Part shown: positions 52,209-60,325 of the stretch, in pieces | Layout of the letters: each line of letters begins with the position of its first letter | Position numbering within the stretch: the stretch's first letter is position 1 | Source of the DNA: Bacteroidota bacterium | GTDB lineage: Bacteria > Bacteroidota > Bacteroidia > Flavobacteriales_E > Vicingaceae | NCBI GenBank assembly: GCA_016183805.1 | Contig: JACPDX010000065.1 | Span: 23,580-87,579 of the forward strand | DNA length: 64,000 bases | Direction: 5' to 3' | Translations under genes and position numbers: made by a program | The notes under the pieces: generated by a model | Database searches by the model: none | The model's input: the letters and a program-made list of their open reading frames with translations, nothing else | What the model was told of the DNA's origin: nothing

Positions 52209-53318
52209 TTAATGATGCTCATGTTCTGCAACTGCTGTACCTATAAACAAGGCTGATAACAGTGTAAAAACATAAGCCTGTAAAAAAGCTACTAACAACT
52301 CTAATACAGATATAAATAATGCAAAGGGTACTGCTACAGCACTCATTGCAATACTTTTAAAAATAAAAATCAATGATATTAAACTTAACACTACAATATG
52401 CCCGGCGGTAATATTAGCAAATAAACGAATCATCAAGGCAAAAGGCTTAGTTAAAACTCCAACTAATTCTATTGGTAATAAAAGTATCTTAACCGGTGCA
52501 GGTGCTCCAGGCATCCAAAATATATGACCCCAATATGCTTTATTGCCGTTTATGTTGGTAATTACCAACGTAAAAGCTGATAAAACCAATGTTACCGCAA
52601 TGTTTCCTGTTAAATTTGCTCCACCTATCCAAGGAATAAGACCTAACATATTATTAAACCATATAAAGAAAAATATGGTAAGTAGATAAGGCATAAATTT
52701 CATATACTTTTTCTCGCCAATATTAACTCTTGCAATATCATCTCTAACAAAAACAATTAATGCCTCCATAAAAGATGCAATACCTTTTGGGGCAACAGCT
52801 CCATTTTTTTTATAAAAATTTGCTGTTTTCAGAAACACAAAAAATAACAATGCTACCGACATTAACATAGCAAAAATATTTTTAGTGATTGATAAATCTA
52901 AGGGCTTGGTTACATACTCTATATCATACTCTACAGGTGCATTATCTTTTAACTGATAAATCCGATCATTAAATTTTATAAATCTCATTCCGTTTTTCTC
53001 AACAGCATGATGACCTAGATTATCATGATGAAATGCACTAGACATAAAAGTAACTAATCCTTTTTCTGTCCAAAGAATAACCGGTAATGGCATGGAATAG
53101 CTATGTTCATTGTAGTCGAAAAAGTGCCAATCGTGTGCATCGGCAACATGGCTCATAATTGCCGGAATAGGATCATATTTTTCATCGCCACTTTCAGTTT
53201 TATGATTTTCATCATGTTTTGGTGTGATTTCAACATAATCTTGAGCTTGAGTTGAACATACAAAAATTAATGAAAGTATTGAAAATACTAGTGTTTTAAT
53301 GAAATTATTTTTTAGCAT
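52209..53318 (-). CDS. atpB: ATP synthase subunit a
   Basis: 369 residues from the ATG at 53318; an upstream ATG at 53354 overlaps the promoter and is not used. A signal-peptide-like start (LVFSILSLIFVCSTQAQ) and a periplasmic domain rich in His/Asp precede the Fo core. The core has the essential Arg in KPFALMIRLFANITAGHIV, GLIPW, and a last helix with FLQAYVFTLLSALFIGTAVAEHEHH. The long N-terminal extension is typical of Bacteroidota AtpB. It starts the atpBEFHAG unit. Confidence 0.94.
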   Translation of the reverse strand: MLKNNFIKTLVFSILSLIFVCSTQAQDYVEITPKHDENHKTESGDEKYDPIPAIMSHVADAHDWHFFDYNEHSYSMPLPVILWTEKGLVTFMSSAFHHDNLGHHAVEKNGMRFIKFNDRIYQLKDNAPVEYDIEYVTKPLDLSITKNIFAMLMSVALLFFVFLKTANFYKKNGAVAPKGIASFMEALIVFVRDDIARVNIGEKKYMKFMPYLLTIFFFIWFNNMLGLIPWIGGANLTGNIAVTLVLSAFTLVITNINGNKAYWGHIFWMPGAPAPVKILLLPIELVGVLTKPFALMIRLFANITAGHIVVLSLISLIFIFKSIAMSAVAVPFALFISVLELLVAFLQAYVFTLLSALFIGTAVAEHEHH

Positions 53319-53351
53319 AAGTCTTAATTTTCCGCCTCTCAAAATTGGCTG

Positions 53352-53381
53352 CAAAAATAGGTAATTATTTTATTTAGACAA
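53352..53381 (-). promoter_or_regulatory. Promoter of atpB and the downstream atp genes
   Basis: On the minus strand TTG (53381-53379), 19 nt, TATTTTTG (53359-53352) matches the Bacteroidota consensus exactly. Transcription would start ~34-40 nt before the chosen atpB ATG at 53318, which supports that start. Confidence 0.65.
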
Positions 53382-53499
53382 TGTATTTTTCTAAATAATT
53401 AATTGTTTTTTGAGTGCTATTTTTTGTTGAAAAAATATAAATAATTTAATCATTTGTAAAACAGTCTATTAACTATAAAAAACATGTGTTTAGAGGCAA

Positions 53500-53883
53500 T
53501 TAATTCTTTTGTTTTAGGTTCAAATAATTAATGACTGCGATTACCTCAAATACAATATAAATAAGAAACACAATAAAAAAGGTTATAACAACCCTCTTGG
53601 CTTGAAATGCCTCTAATGAAAAATAGGGATATAAAAAAAACGATGAAACAGCTATCTTAAACAAAACAAAACCTAAATAAACGAACCCTGTTTTATCAGA
53701 AAATTTATTCGTTATTTGATTGGTGATGGTAATCACAATAAATGTGATAAAAAATATAAATCCATGAATTTTAATAACATCTTTAAAATTAAGTATAATG
53801 GATGGAAACAAGAAGTTGAATACTAATTGAAAAGAAAATATAATAACGCCAAAAACAATAAGTTTAAAAAAGCTTTTATTCAT
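53500..53883 (-). CDS. Small membrane protein, AtpI-like position
   Basis: 127 residues with four hydrophobic segments (about 8-28, 40-58, 68-86, 98-118) and a short basic tail. No strong family signature, but its place between atpZ and atpB, and its size, match the AtpI/DUF6168-type subunits that help assemble the c-ring. The start overlaps the atpZ stop by 8 nt, so it is coupled to it. A 145-nt gap with its own promoter for atpB follows. Confidence 0.7.
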   Translation of the reverse strand: MNKSFFKLIVFGVIIFSFQLVFNFLFPSIILNFKDVIKIHGFIFFITFIVITITNQITNKFSDKTGFVYLGFVLFKIAVSSFFLYPYFSLEAFQAKRVVITFFIVFLIYIVFEVIAVINYLNLKQKN

Positions 53884-54127
53884 CTTCGTCCTTTTTACCC
53901 ATTTTAATAACCTCTCTGATAATTAAATACAAAGCAATAGCAACCCCCGTAAGAGAACAAACGATGGTTAAATAAGGTTTGTTAAGATTAAAATGTTCGT
54001 CTAATTTTTTTCCTCCCCAAGCACTCACACCAATAATAACGCCCATTTGAATAGCAACACCTGAAAAACGTGCGTATTGACTAAGCGAATTGTTGCGCTT
54101 TTTCGAGGGATTCTCGTTTTTCTTCAT
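53876..54127 (-). CDS. atpZ: AtpZ/AtpI-family ATP synthase accessory protein
   Basis: An 83-residue protein with two membrane helices (SGVAIQMGVIIGVSAWGGKKLDEHF, then LTIVCSLTGVAIALYLIIREV). The G-x-x-x-D/E-x-x-F/L turn and position before the atp genes fit AtpZ, which with AtpI supports Mg2+/Ca2+ transport or c-ring assembly. Its first 47 nt are inside the bactofilin gene, an unusually long same-strand overlap in a different frame. The lysine-rich N-terminus (KKNENPSKKRNN) is the part encoded by the overlap. Confidence 0.8.
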   Translation of the reverse strand: MKKNENPSKKRNNSLSQYARFSGVAIQMGVIIGVSAWGGKKLDEHFNLNKPYLTIVCSLTGVAIALYLIIREVIKMGKKDEDE

Positions 54128-54485
54128 TTTTTATCCCTTTTACCAATCCTCCCATATTACAAGCTCCGGTAAAGTTTGCACCAGGCTCAACTGATAATTT
54201 ACCAGTTTTAATATCACCTGTAATGTTTGCGGTAGATTTTAGCAGCAATAATTCTTTTACATGAACATTAGCCTGAATAGTTCCCGAAATATCGGCATTT
54301 TTACAAACGACTTCTCCTTCAACAATTCCTGTTTGACCTACCACAATTTTTCCATCAGAAACTATTTTTCCTGATAAAGTACCATCAATACGAATATCCC
54401 CTACGCACTTAATTTCTCCTTTAATTTCAGTACCTTTTCTAATAATATTGATTGCCGATGGGTCGGATTCTTGATTTTTTGCCAT
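54081..54485 (-). CDS. Bactofilin
   Basis: 134 residues starting at the ATG at 54485; further in-frame ATGs at 54509 and 54539 would add 8 or 18 hydrophobic residues of doubtful value. The core is a right-handed beta helix with IRKGTEIKGEIKCVGDIRIDGTLSGKIVSDGKIVVGQTGIVEGEVVCKNADISGTIQANV, the DUF583 signature of regularly spaced G and I/V. Bactofilins polymerise into membrane-associated filaments that place other proteins or cell-wall enzymes. The position between the PorW-like lipoprotein and ATP synthase assembly genes is kept in Bacteroidota. The 3' end overlaps atpZ by 47 nt. Confidence 0.9.
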   Translation of the reverse strand: MAKNQESDPSAINIIRKGTEIKGEIKCVGDIRIDGTLSGKIVSDGKIVVGQTGIVEGEVVCKNADISGTIQANVHVKELLLLKSTANITGDIKTGKLSVEPGANFTGACNMGGLVKGIKNEEKRESLEKAQQFA

Positions 54486-54551
54486 TGTTAAGGATTTTTT
54501 GTTAAACATAAGATAGGTAAAAAAATAAATGATGAACAAATATAAAAAACA

Positions 54552-57116
54552 TTACTCTAATCCAAACTGTTTGGTAAAGAATTTTAAATAATCAGGAACA
54601 TTTTTGTCTTTATAAAAAACAACAAAATTATCGTTTGAAATAATAAAATAGGGATAATTTTTGCTGTTTAACTCTTGCAAATGCTCTTCGTTAAATTTAA
54701 ACGATTGGTAATAGTCTTTTGCAAAATTTTCGTCTTTAAGTTCTTTAACTGTTATAATTTGGTTTAATCCGTTTAAAAAAATACTGTTCACATTAAAGGT
54801 GCTGTTTTTATAAAATGTTGTATTAAAGTTTGAAATATCAACTTTATATTTATTGGTATTGTTGTCGTTTGACGGCACTACAACTACAAGAGTATAAACA
54901 TCGTCAGGTTTATAGGTGTATTTTACTTCTAAATTTGTTGTGGTATTTTGACCAACTCCTTTGTTTATATTATCTAATATTACTTTTGCTTCGCCAGCAA
55001 CTGTAGAAGCCGAATGGTTTTTGATTACATTTTCTAACGCGAGTTTAAAAGTGTCTAATGGGCTAATATGCCCAATGGACAATGCTTCGATAAAATCAAA
55101 TTTATCCTGTAAATGATTATCGGCAAAAATTGCTCTGGCTTTATCCACACGGGTTAATACCACATCATACTTTTCTTCTTTATACAAATCAAAAATTATA
55201 CTGTAATAATTATCCACTCTTTTTCTTCCTTCTCTGGTGGCTTTATTGTAGGTTGGATCCTGAATTATTCTAGCGTACTCACTTTCGGGATAGTTTTGAA
55301 TAATCAATCGCATGTATTTTTCTCGCATGGGATCGTTATTGGTAACTAAACTAATTCGATATAAATTATACCACGTTGGTAAAACATACCTACAAGTATC
55401 ATATCTAGTTAATAATTCTTCAAATGATTCAACCGACATGTTATAATCTGTAAAATCTTCTCTATAAATATTTCCTAACGAATACAATGCCTCAATAATT
55501 TTGTTGTGGGAAGCATCCATTTTTTTATTGTCGAGTGGTAAAAATTTCAAATAATAATCAGGGTCGGTTTTTTCGTTAATAACACTGTCGGAATCGTTTG
55601 TGTCAAGTTCCGTTGATGTTAAATCATCATCAAAAGAAATATTTGCCTGTTTGTTAACCCGCCTCCAATTGTCTTCAAGCTTTCTATTTCCCCAATTTTT
55701 CTGAAAATCGTTTATGCCAAATCCAACGATGGTAGAATTATAAAAATACCATTTACCATTCGAAGTTGCATTTATTCCTGTATTCGTGTTACTTGTATTA
55801 AGGTTAGCCGTTTCAAGTTCTGCCTTTTTTTGTTCTGCTAAAATTTCATTTTCGATAAGTTGTTTTATGGCCTGTTTTCTATAGTCTAAATCAACTGCCA
55901 TTTTTTGAAGACTGTCTTCTACTTGAACAATATTTATATTTTCGACTAAATTTTTTAAAGCATGTGTTCTTGAATATATGTTTTCGTAATCGGCATAAGT
56001 TTCTGGTAAAGAAGCCAAACAACTATCGTAATACATTTGAGCCGGAACATATTTAGGTTTTGAATAATAGAGCTCGCCCAACCTGAGGTAAGAAAGTGCT
56101 TTTTGTTTTTGATTGCCCACACTCGACCATGCCGATTTTTTTAGGTATTCAATTCCTAAAGGCTCATCATTTTGTTTAAAAGCGATATCAGCTAAAGCGT
56201 AATAAATTTGATCTAAAAATTCTTTGTTTTTAGCATCTTTTTGCATTTTTGTCAACATCTTTTTTATGTCGTCATTGTCTTTGCCTTCCACATCAAACGA
56301 TAGTGCTCTGCTTATTTGGGCATTAAACATCATTTCATACCGGGGTTTTAAATCCATCACTTTTGTAAAAAATTCTGTTGCTTTACTATATTCTTTCTTT
56401 TTTAGCCACAATTGTGCTAAAACATAATTAAAACGTTGTTTATCAATCTTCTTTTTTGTGGTTTTAAGTGCTTCTTCCAATTTTGCAATAGCATCGTCGT
56501 ATTGTTTTTTTCTAATAAAAAAGTCAGCATAAACAGCATAATAATCACTTTTAAACTTATCGGGTGGAGCTTTCCCTTCTTCCATTAATTTTAAATAAAC
56601 TTCAGCTTTACTCATTTCATTGAGTTCCATGTGTGTTCGAGCCAGCCATATTAAAGCAGTATATTTTTCTGGCTTATCCTTGTAGGCTTTTGCCAGATAC
56701 TCAAAAACCTCAATGGCTAAATAACGTTCGTGTTTATTAAAACGTGCTTTTCCAATAATCATGTAACACTCGTCCATCCATCGATTATGTTCTTCTTTAC
56801 TAACATAAATCGAATGCCATTCAATAGCTTCAGAGCATTTTTCAATGGCTTTATCCATATCAGGATACAGGCTCTTGGCTTTTTCTTCATTTGGATAAAT
56901 AAACAACGGAATAAGTTCCGAGAAATCATCAACATGCTCGTCGAGCAACTTTTGATGGTTTGCTTTCATGATTTCCTTAGCATTAAAATAGTAGTTATAT
57001 CGAGTGGTAGTATTATGATATGCTCTTCTGGTAAAAGAATTTTTTTTAGTTGAACACGCCACTAAAAAAACGACTAGAGATAGTGCAATTACTTTTATGG
57101 AAATAGAAATTTTCAA
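54552..57116 (-). CDS. porW: TPR lipoprotein, probable T9SS component PorW/SprE
   Basis: 854 residues. Lipoprotein signal with Cys at 21 (LVVFLVACSTKKN). The opening AYHNTTTRYNYYFNAKEIMKANHQKLLDEHVDDFSELIPLF is the PorW/SprE start as I remember it. It has about ten TPR units from residue 90 and a second block at 560-720, and a beta-rich C-terminal domain ending FFTKQFGLE. PorW bridges the T9SS trans-envelope parts and is needed for gliding and secretion, which fits the T9SS cargo genes in this window. Other TPR lipoproteins with the same opening exist, so the exact assignment is less certain than the family. Confidence 0.72.
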   Translation of the reverse strand: MKISISIKVIALSLVVFLVACSTKKNSFTRRAYHNTTTRYNYYFNAKEIMKANHQKLLDEHVDDFSELIPLFIYPNEEKAKSLYPDMDKAIEKCSEAIEWHSIYVSKEEHNRWMDECYMIIGKARFNKHERYLAIEVFEYLAKAYKDKPEKYTALIWLARTHMELNEMSKAEVYLKLMEEGKAPPDKFKSDYYAVYADFFIRKKQYDDAIAKLEEALKTTKKKIDKQRFNYVLAQLWLKKKEYSKATEFFTKVMDLKPRYEMMFNAQISRALSFDVEGKDNDDIKKMLTKMQKDAKNKEFLDQIYYALADIAFKQNDEPLGIEYLKKSAWSSVGNQKQKALSYLRLGELYYSKPKYVPAQMYYDSCLASLPETYADYENIYSRTHALKNLVENINIVQVEDSLQKMAVDLDYRKQAIKQLIENEILAEQKKAELETANLNTSNTNTGINATSNGKWYFYNSTIVGFGINDFQKNWGNRKLEDNWRRVNKQANISFDDDLTSTELDTNDSDSVINEKTDPDYYLKFLPLDNKKMDASHNKIIEALYSLGNIYREDFTDYNMSVESFEELLTRYDTCRYVLPTWYNLYRISLVTNNDPMREKYMRLIIQNYPESEYARIIQDPTYNKATREGRKRVDNYYSIIFDLYKEEKYDVVLTRVDKARAIFADNHLQDKFDFIEALSIGHISPLDTFKLALENVIKNHSASTVAGEAKVILDNINKGVGQNTTTNLEVKYTYKPDDVYTLVVVVPSNDNNTNKYKVDISNFNTTFYKNSTFNVNSIFLNGLNQIITVKELKDENFAKDYYQSFKFNEEHLQELNSKNYPYFIISNDNFVVFYKDKNVPDYLKFFTKQFGLE

Positions 57117-57314
57117 TTTATAATTCAGTATAACTTATTTTAATGTTATTTAGTATAATTAATCTGCTAAAGTAATTATTTACTTGAAATATTTTTAATG
57201 ATTTACTTATTCTATCTTATCAGAATTCAACTTAACAATTGAAAAAACTATATACCGCAACCATTCTTCAGCAGTCGAATAGAATAATTTAAACACTTTT
57301 TTTTGCGAGTATAA

Positions 57315-57358
57315 CTGAAACTAAGTAATCCGTCAGCTGACGGACTAAAAAGTTTCAG
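57315..57358. repeat. Nested inverted repeat with palindrome copy 3
   Basis: The palindrome TCCGTCAGCTGACGGA (57329-57344) is framed by a perfect 8-bp outer repeat CTGAAACT (57315-57322) and AGTTTCAG (57351-57358), with 6-nt symmetric internal gaps. TAGATTTG (57359-57366), a -7-like box for the M23 gene, follows directly, so the structure covers the expected -33 region. Confidence 0.75.
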
Positions 57359-57384
57359 TAGATTTGCAGTATTATATAGTAACC

Positions 57385-58251
57385 ATGACGATTGAAAAAA
57401 AGAAACCTAAAAAATTTCAAAAACTCAAACATAAATATCGATTTGTAATTCTCAATGACGACACTTTTGAGGAAAAACTGAATTTTAAACTTTCCCCTCT
57501 TAACGTATTTACGGCATTTGGTATAGGTTCTTTATTGTTAATATCGCTGGTTACGGTTCTTATCGCTTTTACTCCACTTCGAGAATTTATTCCCGGTTAT
57601 GCCGATGTAAAAATCAGAAAAACAGGTATCGAAAATACATTGAGAATTGATTCTTTGGAAATTGTTATCCAACAAAAAGAACAATACATAACCAACATCA
57701 ACAGAATTATTCAAGGCGAACCTATCCTATTTGATGATTCTGTTGTAGTTGATACTACTCTTAATTACAAAAATATAGGAAATGAAAAAATCCCACAAGA
57801 CTCCTTATTACGTGTTATGATTGAGACGGAAGAAAAATACAATTTATTTAAATCGGCTGGAAGAACTCCCAGCAACATTAGTAACATTATCTTTTTTAGT
57901 CCACTTAAAGGGATTGTTACCGAACAATTTAATGCAAAAAAATTACATTTTGGAGTTGATTTGGTAGCTCCAAAAAACGAGGCTATAAAATCAACGCTTG
58001 ATGGAACGGTTATTTTTGCTGAATGGACAGCAGAAACCGGGTATGTAATTCAGGTACAACATGCCAGTAATCTTATTTCTATTTACAAACACAATTCTGT
58101 TTTACATAAAAAACAGGGCGACAAAGTAAAAGCCGGTGATGTAATTGCTATTGTTGGAAATACCGGCGAATTATCGTCCGGGCCACATTTACACTTTGAG
58201 TTGTGGTACAATGGAATCCCTTTAAACCCTCAGGAATATATGTTGTTTTAA
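57385..58251 (+). CDS. M23-family cell-wall metallopeptidase
   Basis: 288 residues from the ATG at 57385; a TTG at 57364 is in frame but overlaps the promoter region. A membrane anchor lies near 43-63 (FGIGSLLLISLVTVLIAF), then a helical stalk. The LytM/M23 domain has zinc ligands in LHFGVDLVAP (H and D) and HLHFELW (H-x-H). It probably cleaves peptidoglycan cross-bridges in the periplasm, or acts as a LytM regulator, although all zinc ligands are intact. Stands alone; opposite to the acyl-CoA dehydrogenase gene, with a short dispersed repeat between. Confidence 0.88.
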   Translation: MTIEKKKPKKFQKLKHKYRFVILNDDTFEEKLNFKLSPLNVFTAFGIGSLLLISLVTVLIAFTPLREFIPGYADVKIRKTGIENTLRIDSLEIVIQQKEQYITNINRIIQGEPILFDDSVVVDTTLNYKNIGNEKIPQDSLLRVMIETEEKYNLFKSAGRTPSNISNIIFFSPLKGIVTEQFNAKKLHFGVDLVAPKNEAIKSTLDGTVIFAEWTAETGYVIQVQHASNLISIYKHNSVLHKKQGDKVKAGDVIAIVGNTGELSSGPHLHFELWYNGIPLNPQEYMLF

Positions 58252-58255
58252 TTAT

Positions 58256-58303
58256 TAGTTCTCAGTCTTCAAGCTTCCGACTTCGGTCTTCTGACTTCCT
58301 TCT
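58256..58303. repeat. Dispersed repeat between convergent M23 and acyl-CoA dehydrogenase genes
   Basis: TTAGTTCTCAGTCTTC begins like the repeat at 5081 (TTAGTTCTCAGTCGTC), then CTTCCGACTTCGGTCTTCTG and similar CTTC/GACTTC units. Confidence 0.6.
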
Positions 58304-58304
58304 T

Positions 58305-59501
58305 CTAAAACTGAGTACCGTCGTTTTTAAATGCACTTATTCCCGTAACATCCATTCCTGTAATTAATAGGTGTATATCGTGAGTACCTTCATACGTAAT
58401 TACCGATTCCAGATTTGCCATGTGCCGCATAATAGAATATTCGCTTGTGATACCCATTGCTCCGTGTATTTGACGGGCTTCTCTGGCAATTTTCAATGCC
58501 ATATCCACATTGTTTCTTTTTGCCATCGAAATTTGAGCAGAGGTAGCCTTGCCTTCGTTACGCAAAACACCTAAACGCCAAGTTAAAAATTGAGCTTTGG
58601 TAATTTCTGTAATCATCTCGGCTAATTTTTTTTGGGTTAATTGAAAAGATGCAACAGGCACACCAAATTGAATTCGTTCTTTTGAATAACGTAAAGCAGA
58701 ATCGTAACAATCCATTGCAGCACCAATTGCTCCCCATGCGATACCGTAACGGGCAGAATCTAAACAACCAAGTGGTGCTCCCAATCCTGATTTGTTGGGT
58801 AATAAGTTTGCTTTTGGAACTTTTACGTTATCAAAAACCAACTCACCGGTAATACTTGCTCTTAGTGACCATTTATCATGAGTTTCAGGGGTAGTAAACC
58901 CTTCCATTCCTCTTTCTACTATCAGCCCGTGTATTCTGCCTTGCTCACTTTTTGCCCATACTACTGCAACATCGGCAATAGGTGCATTGGTAATCCACAT
59001 TTTTGCACCATTCAATAAATAATGGTCGCCCATGTCTTTAAAGTTAGTTATCATTCCACCCGGATTTGAACCGTGGTCGGGTTCGGTTAATCCAAAACAA
59101 CCCATAAACTCACCTGTTGCTAATTTTGGCAAATATTTCATTCGTTGTTCTTCGTTACCGTATTTCCAGATAGGATACATTACTAATGAACTTTGAACAG
59201 AAGATGTGGAACGTAAGCCTGAATCACATCTTTCCAGTTCCTGCATAATTAACCCGTAAGAAATTTGGTCTAAACCAGGCCCACCATACTCTACTGGTAT
59301 ATAAGGACCAAACCCTCCTACTTCTGCTAAACCCGGAATAATTTGTTTTGGAAACTGAGCTTTTTGAGCATATTCCTCAATAATTGGGGAAACTTCCTTT
59401 TTTACCCATGCCCTAACGGTATCTCTAATTAATTTGTGCTCATCAGTTAATAATTCATCTAAATTATAATAATCCGGAGCTTGAAATCTATCTTCTGCCA
59501 T
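58305..59501 (-). CDS. Acyl-CoA dehydrogenase, glutaryl-CoA dehydrogenase-like
   Basis: A 398-residue FAD enzyme. SSVQSSLVMYPIWKYG and FGLTEPDHGSNPGGM are the glutaryl-CoA dehydrogenase forms of the ACAD signatures. YGIAWGAIGAAMDCYD, RIQFGVPVASFQLTQKKLA and the catalytic base Glu in ITYEGTHDIH follow. Glutaryl-CoA dehydrogenase oxidises and decarboxylates glutaryl-CoA to crotonyl-CoA in lysine and tryptophan breakdown. A related short-chain ACAD activity cannot be excluded. Monocistronic by context. Confidence 0.88.
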   Translation of the reverse strand: MAEDRFQAPDYYNLDELLTDEHKLIRDTVRAWVKKEVSPIIEEYAQKAQFPKQIIPGLAEVGGFGPYIPVEYGGPGLDQISYGLIMQELERCDSGLRSTSSVQSSLVMYPIWKYGNEEQRMKYLPKLATGEFMGCFGLTEPDHGSNPGGMITNFKDMGDHYLLNGAKMWITNAPIADVAVVWAKSEQGRIHGLIVERGMEGFTTPETHDKWSLRASITGELVFDNVKVPKANLLPNKSGLGAPLGCLDSARYGIAWGAIGAAMDCYDSALRYSKERIQFGVPVASFQLTQKKLAEMITEITKAQFLTWRLGVLRNEGKATSAQISMAKRNNVDMALKIAREARQIHGAMGITSEYSIMRHMANLESVITYEGTHDIHLLITGMDVTGISAFKNDGTQF

Positions 59502-59585
59502 TTTTGTTTATTTTAAAATCTTTGGCAAATGTAGATAATCTCCATTAAGTTTAAAATTTATTGAATGAATTTGAGAGCTATTTTT

Positions 59586-59637
59586 ATATTTAAAAACCAT
59601 TTATATGTCTTTCGTCATATAAATGGTTTTTAAATAT
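59586..59637. terminator. Perfect 22-bp inverted repeat, bidirectional terminator
   Basis: Left arm 59586-59607 and right arm 59616-59637 are exact complements around an 8-nt loop (TCTTTCGT), with AAAAACC/GGTTTTT at the centre of each arm. It is placed just past the carbonic anhydrase gene's end and upstream of the acyl-CoA dehydrogenase start. Confidence 0.75.
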
Positions 59638-59652
59638 AAAATGTCTATGTAA

Positions 59653-60297
59653 CTATTTTAAAAAATCTAATTGATAAACATCTCCAAGGTCATCATTGTT
59701 ACTAAAATTGACCTCCAAATCTTTTACCAATCCACTTCCTACATCGTAAACCCATCCATGAATGGAGAGTTCTTGATTGTTGTCCCAGGAAGACTGAACG
59801 ATAGAAGTTTTAGCCAAATCACACACTTGTTCGACAATATTTAATTCCACAAAACGATCAAATCGTTTTGTTTCTTCTGTTATTAAATCTAATTCTTGAT
59901 GATGATAACGATAAACATCTTTTATATGTCTTATCCAGTTATCAATAATTCCAACGTGTTGATTTCCCATTGCTGCCTTAATACCTCCGCAACCGTAATG
60001 TCCACAGACAATAATATGTTTTACTTTTAAGACATTTACGGCATAATCTAATACACTTAACATGCTCATATCGGTATGAATAACCATGTTTGCGATGTTT
60101 CGGTGTACAAAAACCTCTCCGGGTTGTGCTCCTATTAATTCATTGGCAGGCACACGGCTATCGGAACAACCAATCCATAACAATGGTGGTTGCTGACCTT
60201 TAGCTAGTTTTTTAAAAAAGTTTTCATCTAACGATAGTTTTTGTTTAACCCAATTTCTATTGTTTTCGATAAGTTGTTTGTATAATGATGTTTGCAT
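59653..60297 (-). CDS. can: Beta-class carbonic anhydrase
   Basis: 214 residues from the ATG at 60297; an upstream in-frame ATG would overlap the transporter gene. Zinc ligands and dyad are all present: CSDSR (Cys, Asp, Arg) near residue 43, and HYGCGG (His, Cys) near 100. It interconverts CO2 and bicarbonate in the cytoplasm. It follows the SulP transporter by 28 nt in the same unit, which suggests the transporter moves bicarbonate. Confidence 0.94.
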   Translation of the reverse strand: MQTSLYKQLIENNRNWVKQKLSLDENFFKKLAKGQQPPLLWIGCSDSRVPANELIGAQPGEVFVHRNIANMVIHTDMSMLSVLDYAVNVLKVKHIIVCGHYGCGGIKAAMGNQHVGIIDNWIRHIKDVYRYHHQELDLITEETKRFDRFVELNIVEQVCDLAKTSIVQSSWDNNQELSIHGWVYDVGSGLVKDLEVNFSNNDDLGDVYQLDFLK

Positions 60298-60325
60298 AAT
60301 TTTATTTTTTTGTTTTAGAAAGAAT

